Assembly (NCBI RefSeq): GCF_008477545.1
Contig: NZ_VORA01000002.1
Location: 372,001 to 436,000 of the forward strand
Reading direction: 5' to 3'
From: Roseibium aestuarii
GTDB taxonomy: Bacteria > Pseudomonadota > Alphaproteobacteria > Rhizobiales > Stappiaceae
DNA length: 64,000 nt
How positions within the stretch are numbered: the first letter of the stretch is position 1; every line of letters starts with the position of its first letter. This document shows positions 37,249 to 45,687 of the stretch, piece by piece. Both the position numbers and the translations under genes were made by a program. The notes under the pieces were generated by a model. It did no database searches. It was not told the origin of the DNA and worked only from the letters and a program-made list of their open reading frames with translations.

Positions 37249-38043
37249 CTAGACGGCAATCGGCGCCTTGATATGGGGATGGGGATCATAGCCGGAGAGC
37301 TCGAAATCCTCGTAGCGGAAATCGAAGAGGCTCGTGACCTGCGGATTGAGGGTCATCGTCGGCAGTGCCCGCGGCGCGCGCGAGAGCTGCTCGTGGGCCT
37401 GATCCAGATGGTTATGATAGAGATGGGCGTCACCCAGCGTGTGGACGAAATCCCCCAGCCCCAGACCGCTCACCTGCGCGATCATCATGGTGAGCAGGGC
37501 ATAGGAGGCGATGTTGAAGGGTACGCCCAGGAACACATCCGCCGAGCGCTGGTAGAGCTGGCACGAGAGCTTGCCCTCGGCCACATAGAACTGGAAGAGC
37601 GCATGGCAGGGCGGCAGCGCCATCTCGTCCACCAGCGCCGGGTTCCAGGCCGAGACGATCAGCCGGCGGCTTTCCGGCGAGCGGCGCAGCATCTCCAGGA
37701 GATTGGCGATCTGGTCGATGTGGCGGCCATCCGGCGCGGGCCAGGAGCGCCACTGATAGCCGTAGACCGGCCCGAGATCGCCGTTCTCGTCGGCCCAGTC
37801 GTCCCAGATCTTCACCCCGTGGTCCTGAAGATACTTCACGTTGGTGTCGCCGGCGAGGAACCACAACAGCTCGTGAATGATCGACTTCAGATGCAGCTTC
37901 TTCGTGGTGACCAGCGGAAAGCCGGCAGACAGGTCGAACCGCATCTGATGGCCGAACACCGAGCGCGTGCCCGTGCCGGTCCGGTCGCCCCGGTCGACAC
38001 CCTCGTCGAGGATGCGGCGCATGAGGGTCAGATACTGGTCCAC
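37249..38043 (-). CDS. thyA: Thymidylate synthase (ThyA type)
   Basis: ThyA methylates dUMP to dTMP with methylene-tetrahydrofolate, yielding dihydrofolate for FolA. Starting at GTG 38043 the protein has exactly 264 residues, as in E. coli, and begins [15 protein letters not shown]. Family motifs are [18 protein letters not shown], the active-site Cys in [31 protein letters not shown] and the final [26 protein letters not shown] lies upstream of the GTG. The frame is open to 38118 but the added 25 residues are not ThyA-like. Confidence 0.96.
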   Translation of the reverse strand: MDQYLTLMRRILDEGVDRGDRTGTGTRSVFGHQMRFDLSAGFPLVTTKKLHLKSIIHELLWFLAGDTNVKYLQDHGVKIWDDWADENGDLGPVYGYQWRSWPAPDGRHIDQIANLLEMLRRSPESRRLIVSAWNPALVDEMALPPCHALFQFYVAEGKLSCQLYQRSADVFLGVPFNIASYALLTMMIAQVSGLGLGDFVHTLGDAHLYHNHLDQAHEQLSRAPRALPTMTLNPQVTSLFDFRYEDFELSGYDPHPHIKAPIAV

Positions 38044-38284
38044 GTGATCACTCCGTCCGTTGTGCCTGCTGCCCGCAAGGGCGGATACGGCCTTCGAAGG
38101 AGCACATACTGGCCGCATCCGCCATGGCAGGGTAGTTGCCGTAAGGCGACAAAAGCCCGTCTTCCCCAGACAAATGCGTGATCAGGATCCAGCGCCCCAG
38201 CGCCCCCTGTGACGCGCGCGGCTGCCTCTCCCGTCATTTTTGACGGCGGCTCTTTTTTTCGCCGGCACAAGGGCCTATATCAGG

Positions 38285-38620
38285 CTTGCTGGGCAACCAG
38301 CTATGGCAATAAATGGTCAGTGCAATAAACCTATCGGACCCGGGGGCGGTACCCGGCGCCTCCACCCAAGCGCAACGGCGCGAGATCGACACGCGGTTGC
38401 GTTTCGGCGGGGGCGAAACAGGATCGACGAGGGCGTAAAGACTGTGCTTTTGCTCGGCATTGTACCACCGTTATCGGGCTCTCTTAATAGTTGCAAATGA
38501 CAACTATGCTATGGACAACGCTGTCGCCGCGTAATGCGGTGCCGGTAGTCCACTAAGCCCTTTCGGGTAGCACCGAAAGGCGGGGTTCGGAGGCACCTGG
38601 CAACAGAAGCCTCCACTTCT
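38285..38620 (+). ncRNA. ssrA: tmRNA, permuted two-piece form
   Basis: The gene has the alphaproteobacterial order: acceptor piece, removed spacer, coding piece. Acceptor piece (ending about 38366): T-stem CCGGG/CCCGG around a 7-base loop (38340-38356), then CGCCTCC (38357-38363), discriminator A and CC. Coding piece: starts GGGGGCG (38409-38415), which pairs with CGCCTCC with one G-U, followed by the tmRNA D-loop-like AAACAGGATCGACGAG. The resume codon GCA at 38493 opens a 13-residue tag. After it an H-type pseudoknot is visible: GGTGC/GCACC (38538-38542, 38570-38574) interleaved with CTTTC/GAAAG (38560-38564, 38575-38579). A GGAGGC/GCCTCC hairpin closes near 38614. Outer ends are estimates. 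Confidence 0.93.
38493..38534 (+). other. tmRNA proteolysis tag reading frame
   Basis: Read from the resume codon GCA the tag is ANDNYAMDNAVAA, then TAA. ANDN at the start and a VAA-type end are the alphaproteobacterial pattern recognised by SspB and ClpX. Confidence 0.9.
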
Positions 38621-38892
38621 CACCTCTTCCGATCGTCTTCCGCTTCCCGCGAAGCAGCCCCCTTGCCTGCGTCCGTTCCCCGCCTCAGGGTCGAGCAGAC
38701 AACCCGCATCGAGGGAGAGATTTTCCCTGCGATCTTGCAGTTTCCTTTGCAAAGTTCACGGAAGATCCGGGACAGCGGCGCCGCTGCGCCCTATAAGGAA
38801 CCTGAGCGCCACCCGAGGCTTTTCTTTTGCACCGGGACACGGCACTCTCATTCACCGACGGACCGATTCCGACCCCAGACGACGAAAAGAAG

Positions 38893-39471
38893 ATGGCTGA
38901 AGACCTCCTCCGATACGACATCCTGATACAGGACGCCCTGCGCGGCGCGGTCAAGAAGATCCTGGCCGAGGTCGGTCGCACCGGCCTGCCGGGCGAACAC
39001 CACTTCTACATCGCCTTCGAGACGACGGCGCCCGGAGTGCGCGTCTCGCCGCGCCTGAAGGAACGCTATCCGCAGGAGATGACCATCGTCCTCCAGCACC
39101 AGTTCTGGGACCTGAACATCGGCGAACACGCCTTCGAGGTCGGTCTCTCCTTCGGCGGCGTGCCGGAAAAGCTGGTGGTGCCCTATTCCGCCATCAAGGG
39201 CTTCTTCGACCCCTCCGTGCAATTCGCCCTCGAGTTCGACCCGGGCAAGACTGCGGAAGAACTGCCCGAAGAGCTGCTGGAAGCAGTCGAGGAACTGACC
39301 CGCGCCGAACAGGAAGCAGAAGAAACCCTTGCCACCACCACGGCCGAAACACCGCGCAAAAAGGGCAAGGGCGCTGCCGCCAAGGCGGATGCCGCCGATG
39401 ACGGCGTCATGCAGAAGAGCGACAACGGCGGCGAAGTCGTCTCCCTGGACGCCTTCCGCAAGAAGCCCTGA
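38893..39471 (+). CDS. sspB: SspB, ClpXP adaptor for ssrA-tagged proteins (alpha type)
   Basis: From ATG 38893 the protein has 192 residues. Residues 1-115 match alphaproteobacterial SspB: LLRYDILIQDALRGAVKKIL, GEHHFYIAF, VRVSPRLKERYPQEMTIVLQHQFWDL and VPYSAIKGFFDPSVQFALEF. The rest is an acidic, alanine-rich flexible linker ending VVSLDAFRKKP, the tail that in SspB docks on ClpX. SspB binds the tag on stalled products and delivers them to ClpXP. The tmRNA gene itself lies about 270 bp upstream on the same strand. The interval 38621-38892 shows no gene. Confidence 0.93.
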   Translation: MAEDLLRYDILIQDALRGAVKKILAEVGRTGLPGEHHFYIAFETTAPGVRVSPRLKERYPQEMTIVLQHQFWDLNIGEHAFEVGLSFGGVPEKLVVPYSAIKGFFDPSVQFALEFDPGKTAEELPEELLEAVEELTRAEQEAEETLATTTAETPRKKGKGAAAKADAADDGVMQKSDNGGEVVSLDAFRKKP

Positions 39472-39536
39472 GGACCGGCTGAAGGGCCGGTCCGCGACCG
39501 GCCTCCCCGGCTCTCCCGCCGCAGAAGGGACCGCTC

Positions 39537-39791
39537 ATGAGCGCCGATGTCATCAACCTGCGTCAGGCCCGCAAGCGCAAGCAGCGGGCAGAAAGGGACC
39601 GTCAGGCCGAGGACAACCGCATCGCCTTCGGCCGCACCAAGACGGAAAAGTCGCTCACCCGCGCCACCCGTGAACTGGAAATCTCCCGCATCGACGCCCA
39701 CAAGCGCGAGAGCACGGACGGTCAGCCCTCCCGCGAGGACGCCGACCTGGCTGAAAGCCCCTCTGGCAGCCCCTCTGGCGCGACGGATTGA
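39537..39791 (+). CDS. DUF4169 family protein
   Basis: An 84-residue highly charged protein beginning MSADVINLRQARKRKQRAERDRQAEDNR split by an NRIAFGRTK motif, the DUF4169 pattern. It is probably one long helix with a disordered, serine/aspartate-rich tail. No function is known. It lies 65 bp after sspB and 9 bp before the ribbon-helix-helix gene, a gene order often seen in this class. Confidence 0.85.
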   Translation: MSADVINLRQARKRKQRAERDRQAEDNRIAFGRTKTEKSLTRATRELEISRIDAHKRESTDGQPSREDADLAESPSGSPSGATD

Positions 39792-39800
39792 GCGCCGGTC

Positions 39801-40019
39801 ATGCCCCTCTTCAAGCGCTCCCTCTCCCTCCACGGACACCGCACGAGCCTGGCGCTTGAGCCGGAATTCTGGCAAGTGATTGATGCCATGGCCGCGCGCC
39901 GCGACATGGCCGTCTCCGCCCTGATTGCGGAGATCGATGACGCCCGCGAACCCGAGGACAGCCTGTCCTCCGCCGTGCGGGTTCACGCGCTCAACGATCT
40001 TCTGTCCAGAACGTCCTGA
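39801..40019 (+). CDS. Ribbon-helix-helix domain protein
   Basis: A 72-residue protein with KRSLSLHGHRTSLALEPEFWQVIDAMAARRDMAVSALIAEID split over one strand and two helices, the RHH_4 type. Small proteins of this family are presumed DNA-binding dimers. It follows the DUF4169 gene closely and is probably in the sspB operon. Targets are unknown. Confidence 0.85.
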   Translation: MPLFKRSLSLHGHRTSLALEPEFWQVIDAMAARRDMAVSALIAEIDDAREPEDSLSSAVRVHALNDLLSRTS

Positions 40020-40038
40020 GGTCCGCCCCCCCGGCCGT

Positions 40039-43000
40039 CTATTGCCCGGCCGGTGCTCCGGTGTCGAAGCCGCGCGCCCGGTTGAGAACATCTGCCGGAA
40101 GGCCGATCTCCCGCGCCAGCAGGTCTTCCACGGTCTGGGGCGGCGCAAGCGGCTTCAGGACGCTCTGCCCGCTCTTCTTTTCCTCGACCACCGCGCCAGT
40201 CGTTTCCGCTGGCGCCTGCAGTACCTGCCGGATGCGCGCGGCAAAATCGGCCGGATTCTCGGGAGCCGAGATCGGAGCCGGCGTCGCCTGCTGTGCCGGG
40301 GGTTCTACCGGAGCAGGGACAGAGTCGATCGGGGCTGGTTCGGCCGGAGCCGGGGCCGGCTCAGGCTGCGGCTCGGATAACGGCTCGGTTTCCGGTGCTG
40401 GCTCTTCCGCTGCGCGAGCAGCCGCTTCCTCTGCCGCCCGTGCGGCCTCTTCCGCCTCCCGCTCCCGGCGTGCCCGTTCCTGGGCCTCGCGCTTCAGCTC
40501 GCGGGAGAGCTTCTGGTTCTCCAGGATCTCCGATTGCAGCTTCTCGACCCGCTCCACCTCCTGTTCGAAGGCCCGAAGGGTCAGATAGGCCGTGAAGGGC
40601 GCCACATTGACCTTGCGCTCGGGCTGCTCCAGCGGTCCGGTGAAGAGAAGCCCCACCTGAGGCTCGCCGCCCACGACGGCCTCGTCCCCCGCATCCACGG
40701 TCAGGGAGAAGTCGCTGTCGAGCGTCAGGTCATTCAGGTTGATCTGGGCCGAGCCGAAGAGATTGGCCGCCTGCGCATCGACGGCGATGTTGCGCGCACT
40801 GACCCGTCCGCCGATCACGCCGAGAGCGGCTTCCAGCGTGTCGAAGCGCAAGGTGCCCACTTGCATATGACTGAGGAACACCTCGCCGATCCGGTCTTCC
40901 GAAAGGTCCAGTCCCGCATCCACGGCCCGCATGACCAGCGAGAAGGCCTGAGGGTTCAGACCGCGCAGCGCCCCTTCGCGAATGGTGACCGTGCCACTGC
41001 CGGTAAGGCTCGCGACGATGCCCGAGATCGAGCGTCCCGCCCCTTCCACATCCGCCAGAAGATCCAGCGTGCCGGTGGCGACAGCGCGCCCGTCCGGGGT
41101 CCAGACCAGCTGGGTCAGGTCCGCGCCTTCCAGCTTCATCCTGCCGGAGAAGGCTCCCTCCCCGCCAGACCGACGTAGGGCCAGCTGACCGCCGAGGCGC
41201 CCGCCCGCAAAGGTCGAGGCGAGATCATCCAGACGCAGCTCCTCCGGACCCAGACGCAGGCGCGCCGAGATGTTCTCGGCCGCTTCCGCAATGCCAAGAT
41301 CCATGCGTTCGGCCTCAACATCCAGCGCCAGATCGAGCGAGGACAGCAGGGCCTGGCCGAAGGGAGCCGCCGGCCACACGCTGCGGCCCGACCCCAGAGA
41401 CGACCACTGATCAGGTCCGAGCACCGCTTCACTCAAAGCCTGAAGATCCAGATCGGAGAGCCGGAGCGCGCCCTTGAAGCGGCGCAGGCGCTCGCCCGGG
41501 GCCGGATCAAGGCTGCCCTCGACCGACCCGGAAACGCTCACATCCCCCACCTGCCCGGCCAGATCGCGCAAGGCCAGATCGCTACCCTTGCCATCCAGCG
41601 CATAGGTCAGGTCCACGGGGATCTCCCCGGACATGACCGGCATGACCCGGCCGACCAGCAGGGCGAAAGGCCCCAGATCCTCCATGGAAAGCGCACCCGT
41701 CAGGCTGTAGTTGACGGGCTTGTCCCGCTGCAGGCGCAGGCGCCCGTCGGCGGTCAGGCTCGCGGCGGGTGCGGTTGCAGCCAGAGACAGCTCCAGACCG
41801 TCGTCCGGGCGCCCGCTTGCCTGCAGGTGCAGATCCCCCTGCCCCAGCTCGTCGACGGGCAGGATGTCCAGCCCGAGCTGCCGCAGGATCTGGCCGCCAT
41901 CGGGCCCTTTCAGCGCCACATCCAGATCCACATCAGCCTCGTGCCAGGCATCCACGCGGCCGTCAAAGCGGCCGGTGACCGACGTCTCCACCCCGCCGGC
42001 GCTGCCGGAAAGCGACAGGTCCAGCCGGCTGCCGTCGCCGCTCGCCTTGCCGACAAAGCTGCCCTCGAACCGGGCCGGCACGAGATAATCCGCCGCCCGC
42101 TCCAGCCGGACCAGCGCCGGCGACTGGGGGAAGGCAGCGCGCAGCAGACCCACGAGCCCATCAAGATCCGTGGCGTTGAGCCGGGCGGACAGATTGCCGA
42201 CCGGAGCTCCCGCCAGATCGTCCACCCGGCCCGAGACATCCACTTCCGCGCCGGCCAGATCGGCGGTGTAGAGCCGGTCGATCTGCAGATGGTCCCCTTC
42301 GAAGGAGGCCTGCAGGCTCAGATCCTTGCCCTGCACGCCGCGCAAACGCGCCTCGCGCGCCCTCAGCATCAGGGAGAGATTGGTCCGCGACCAGAAGCTC
42401 TCGCCACCCGCAGCCGGGGCCAGCAGGCCGAGCAGCTCCTCGACCTGGTCCACATCCAGCACGTCCGCCACGAGCGAGAGACCGAATTCGTCCCGGTCCT
42501 GCCGGGAAATGCGATAGGAGACGCCGCCTGTGATCGCCGCATCGCCCAGCTCCACCCGCAGGTTCTCGATGGCCGCGCCGCTGTCGACGACATTGACCCG
42601 ACCTTCGAGCGACACCGGCTGGATCTTGCTCGACCCGCCATCCCCCTCGCCCAGCCAGGCCGCAAAGGCTCCCGGCTGTTCGGACACGACGGAAAGCGAG
42701 CCGCGATAGGCAAACCGGTCTCCCAGGGTCAGATCGCCCTCGGTGGCGATCGTCGTGCGTCCGGGCACGCGACCGGCGAGCCGGCTGATGCGCCAGCCGC
42801 CGGAGCGGGTTTCCAGATCGAGCCGCACGTCCTGCAGAAGCTCGCCACCGGCGACGACAACGGGCATGTCCAGCGCCAGCGTGCCGGCCATGTCCGGAAC
42901 CGGCAGGCCCTTCAGGACGTCCAGCACGCGCGTGGCCGCATCGCCCAGCGCCACCGGGGCCTGAGGCCCACCGCCATAGAGCCGGTCCAGATCGATCTGC

Positions 43001-43953
43001 TTGGCCCGGGCCACCACGTCGAAGCGGCGGTCGCCCGCATAGGTCATCTGCATCTGGCCGCTCATGCTTGAGCGGCGGTCCTGCGGGCCGAAATGATAGT
43101 CCGCCTTCGAGACGACGAGCTGGGCCGTGTCGGCGGCAAAGGCGCCCTCTGCGGTCCACAGTTCCTGCGGGCCGTCATCCCCCTGCTCGATCCCCTTGAG
43201 CTGGAAGTCCCCATCGAAACGCGGCAGGCCGTCGGTGGTGGTGAAGTTGCCGTCGAAGGACGCGGCGATGGAATAGCGATCCGGCGTGACCCCGCCCTTG
43301 ATCCGCAGGGAGCCATCCGGCAGACGCTTGCCTGTGGCGAGGGACACCGTGTAGCGCTCGTCGCCGATCACCATCGGCCCGTCGATGCGGAACGGCCCGG
43401 CCAGAGAGCGGGCCTGCACCACGAGATCCGCATTGTCGAGCGTATGGGTACGCCCGGAGCGGGCATCCACGACGGTCACCGCACCATCGGAGATCGTGAT
43501 GTTCTCGAAGGTGACATCCTCGGCCTTCACCTCGGAAATCGCGCCGCGCGCCCGCATGGCCGTCAGCCAGTCCGGCCGGCCCTCCTCATCGAGGGACAGG
43601 GTGAGATGGGGGCGATCCAGGCTCATGTCGAGCACGTGGAACTCTCCCTTCAGCAGGGGCGGCAGATCGAGGCGAAGCTGGAAGCGGGAGACCACAAGAA
43701 GCGGGTCTTCCGAGCCGCCGACCCGCACGTCGGTGAACGTGACGGTGGGGCTGGGCAGCAGGGACATGTCCGCTTCGCCCAGGACGGTCACCTTGTGACC
43801 GAGCGCTTCTTCCGCATAGGTTTCGAACGTGGACCGATACACCGTCCAGTCGACGAAGAACGGCGCAACCAGGGCTGTCACCAGCACCAGGATGATGGCC
43901 ACGCCGATGCTTATAAAGACCGAGTTCAGGACCCTCTCCTTTTGTCCCCGCAC
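40039..43953 (-). CDS. Very large AsmA-family membrane-anchored protein
   Basis: About 1304 residues from GTG 43953, chosen for AAGGAGGA ten bases upstream; an ATG at 43998 would add 15. An N-terminal membrane helix (about residues 8-32) and the AsmA start VDWTVYRSTFETYAEEALGHKVTVLGEADMSLLPSPTVTF split by the family glycine anchor it in the inner membrane facing the periplasm. The long middle is beta-rich repeats, and the AsmA_2-like C-terminal part (IVASLTGSGTVTIREGALRGLN) is clear. AsmA-like proteins are thought to form lipid-conducting bridges between the membranes. Residues from about 1165 on form an Arg/Glu/Ala coiled coil and a Pro/Ala/Glu-rich tail, unusual for the family. Confidence 0.9.
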   Translation of the reverse strand: MRGQKERVLNSVFISIGVAIILVLVTALVAPFFVDWTVYRSTFETYAEEALGHKVTVLGEADMSLLPSPTVTFTDVRVGGSEDPLLVVSRFQLRLDLPPLLKGEFHVLDMSLDRPHLTLSLDEEGRPDWLTAMRARGAISEVKAEDVTFENITISDGAVTVVDARSGRTHTLDNADLVVQARSLAGPFRIDGPMVIGDERYTVSLATGKRLPDGSLRIKGGVTPDRYSIAASFDGNFTTTDGLPRFDGDFQLKGIEQGDDGPQELWTAEGAFAADTAQLVVSKADYHFGPQDRRSSMSGQMQMTYAGDRRFDVVARAKQIDLDRLYGGGPQAPVALGDAATRVLDVLKGLPVPDMAGTLALDMPVVVAGGELLQDVRLDLETRSGGWRISRLAGRVPGRTTIATEGDLTLGDRFAYRGSLSVVSEQPGAFAAWLGEGDGGSSKIQPVSLEGRVNVVDSGAAIENLRVELGDAAITGGVSYRISRQDRDEFGLSLVADVLDVDQVEELLGLLAPAAGGESFWSRTNLSLMLRAREARLRGVQGKDLSLQASFEGDHLQIDRLYTADLAGAEVDVSGRVDDLAGAPVGNLSARLNATDLDGLVGLLRAAFPQSPALVRLERAADYLVPARFEGSFVGKASGDGSRLDLSLSGSAGGVETSVTGRFDGRVDAWHEADVDLDVALKGPDGGQILRQLGLDILPVDELGQGDLHLQASGRPDDGLELSLAATAPAASLTADGRLRLQRDKPVNYSLTGALSMEDLGPFALLVGRVMPVMSGEIPVDLTYALDGKGSDLALRDLAGQVGDVSVSGSVEGSLDPAPGERLRRFKGALRLSDLDLQALSEAVLGPDQWSSLGSGRSVWPAAPFGQALLSSLDLALDVEAERMDLGIAEAAENISARLRLGPEELRLDDLASTFAGGRLGGQLALRRSGGEGAFSGRMKLEGADLTQLVWTPDGRAVATGTLDLLADVEGAGRSISGIVASLTGSGTVTIREGALRGLNPQAFSLVMRAVDAGLDLSEDRIGEVFLSHMQVGTLRFDTLEAALGVIGGRVSARNIAVDAQAANLFGSAQINLNDLTLDSDFSLTVDAGDEAVVGGEPQVGLLFTGPLEQPERKVNVAPFTAYLTLRAFEQEVERVEKLQSEILENQKLSRELKREAQERARREREAEEAARAAEEAAARAAEEPAPETEPLSEPQPEPAPAPAEPAPIDSVPAPVEPPAQQATPAPISAPENPADFAARIRQVLQAPAETTGAVVEEKKSGQSVLKPLAPPQTVEDLLAREIGLPADVLNRARGFDTGAPAGQ

Positions 43954-44036
43954 ATGAGAGCTGTCCTCCTTGGTAGTGGAAAGACGCCGCTCATGCAAAA
44001 CCTTGTCTAGGCAAGTTTACCATGAGCGGCGTGCGA

Positions 44037-45452
44037 TCACGCCTCGGGAAGGATTTTCCCCGGATTGAGGATCCGGTCCGGATCCAGCGCCTGCTTCACG
44101 GCCCGCATCACATCCAGTGCCGGACCGTGTTCCTTGACCATGTATTTCATCTTGCCCTGGCCGATGCCGTGCTCGCCGGTGCAGGTGCCGCCGAAGTCGA
44201 TGGCGCGCCCGTTCAGACGCCCGACGAAGGCCTCCGCACGCTCCACTTCCCCAGCGTCTTCCTCGTCCACCAGCACCAGAACGTGGAAATTGCCATCGCC
44301 CACGTGACCGACGATGGTCGCAAGAAGCTTGTTCTCGTCCAGGTCCCTCTGGGTCTCGGCAACGCAATCGGCAAGGCGCGAGATCGGCACGCAGACATCG
44401 GTCGCCACGCCCTTGGCGCCCGGGCGCAGGGTGAAAGATGCCCAGTAGGCGTCATGACGGGCCTGCCACAGGGCCGTCCGGTCCTCTGCCTTGGTCGCCC
44501 AGCGGAATTCGGACCCGCCGAACTCCTCGGCGATGCCGCCGAAGGTTTCGGCCTGTTCCCGCACGCCCGATTCGCTGCCATGGAACTCCAGGAAGAGCGT
44601 CGGCTCTTCCGGCAGGGTCAGCTTGGAGTAGATGTTGCAGGCCCGCACCTGCAGCGGGTCCAGCAGTTCGATCCGGGCCACCGGCAGGCCGCACTGGATC
44701 GTCATGATCACCGCATCGCAGGCCGCCTTGATGCTCGGGAAGGAGCACATGCCACCGGAGATCGCTTCCGGCTGGCCGAAGAGCTTCAGGGTGATCTCGG
44801 TAACGATGCCGAGCGTGCCCTCGGAGCCGACGAAGAGCCGGGTGAGATCATAGCCGGCCGACGACTTGCGCGCCCGCCCGCCCGTGTGGATCACCGCACC
44901 GGTCGCCGTCACCACGGTCAGGCCCAGCACCGCGTCCTTCATGGTGCCGTAACGCACCGCGTTGGTGCCCGACGCACGGGTCGCGGTCATGCCGCCGATG
45001 GTGGCATCCGCACCCGGATCGATGGGGAAGAACAGGCCGCTGTCGCGCAGGTCGGTGTTGAGCTGCTTGCGGGTGACGCCGGCCTGCACCTTGCAGTCCA
45101 GATCCTCGGCATTCACCTCGAGAATGGCATTCATCTGCGACAGGTCGATGCAGACCCCGCCGCCCGGCGCATTCACATGGCCCTCGAGCGACGATCCGGC
45201 GCCGAAGGCGATGACCGGCACCTTGCGGGCCGCGCAGCGCTTCACGATGTCGGAAACCTCCTCGGTGCTCTGCGCAAAGACCACCGCGTCGGGCGCCTGG
45301 GTCTTCAGCCAGGTGGTCGTGTGCCCGTGCTGTTCACGCACAGCCTGGGAAGTGGAGAGCCGGTCGCCATAGGTGGCGCGCAGCCCCTCGACCACGGCAG
45401 CAATCGCTGCCTCGTCACGGTGGATCGGAGCCTGCATCTCTGCCAGAGACAT
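44037..45452 (-). CDS. FAD-linked oxidase, D-lactate dehydrogenase/GlcD type
   Basis: From ATG 45452 (AGGGGAAA upstream) the protein has 471 residues. The FAD-binding PCMH domain shows PVIAFGAGSSLEGHV and PIDPGADATIGGMTATRASG; the C-terminal FAD-oxidase domain ends CTGEHGIGQGKMKYM and LDPDRILNPGKI, the family signature. It should oxidise a D-2-hydroxy acid such as D-lactate and pass electrons to a quinone or cytochrome. Close relatives include LDHD-type enzymes; glycolate is less likely because no glcE or glcF lies nearby. The interval to 45687 shows no gene. Confidence 0.9.
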   Translation of the reverse strand: MSLAEMQAPIHRDEAAIAAVVEGLRATYGDRLSTSQAVREQHGHTTTWLKTQAPDAVVFAQSTEEVSDIVKRCAARKVPVIAFGAGSSLEGHVNAPGGGVCIDLSQMNAILEVNAEDLDCKVQAGVTRKQLNTDLRDSGLFFPIDPGADATIGGMTATRASGTNAVRYGTMKDAVLGLTVVTATGAVIHTGGRARKSSAGYDLTRLFVGSEGTLGIVTEITLKLFGQPEAISGGMCSFPSIKAACDAVIMTIQCGLPVARIELLDPLQVRACNIYSKLTLPEEPTLFLEFHGSESGVREQAETFGGIAEEFGGSEFRWATKAEDRTALWQARHDAYWASFTLRPGAKGVATDVCVPISRLADCVAETQRDLDENKLLATIVGHVGDGNFHVLVLVDEEDAGEVERAEAFVGRLNGRAIDFGGTCTGEHGIGQGKMKYMVKEHGPALDVMRAVKQALDPDRILNPGKILPEA

Positions 45453-45687
45453 GGTGTTTCCCCTGAGTGTTCTGATGAATTTTCTGGTTGGGTGATGCCT
45501 TGCCGGGCCGGTGGCCCGAACGACGCATCCAGGAAAGGGTAGGTGCCACCGGCCTGAGAGGCGCTGGCGGACCGGTGGCAGAACTATGTTTCCGCCACCG
45601 GGAAAGGTCAAAGGGTATCGCGCCCAGATCCGCTATTCCGATCCGCTATCCAGATCCGCTATCCGGGCGGACGGATCGTCGCGGCCG

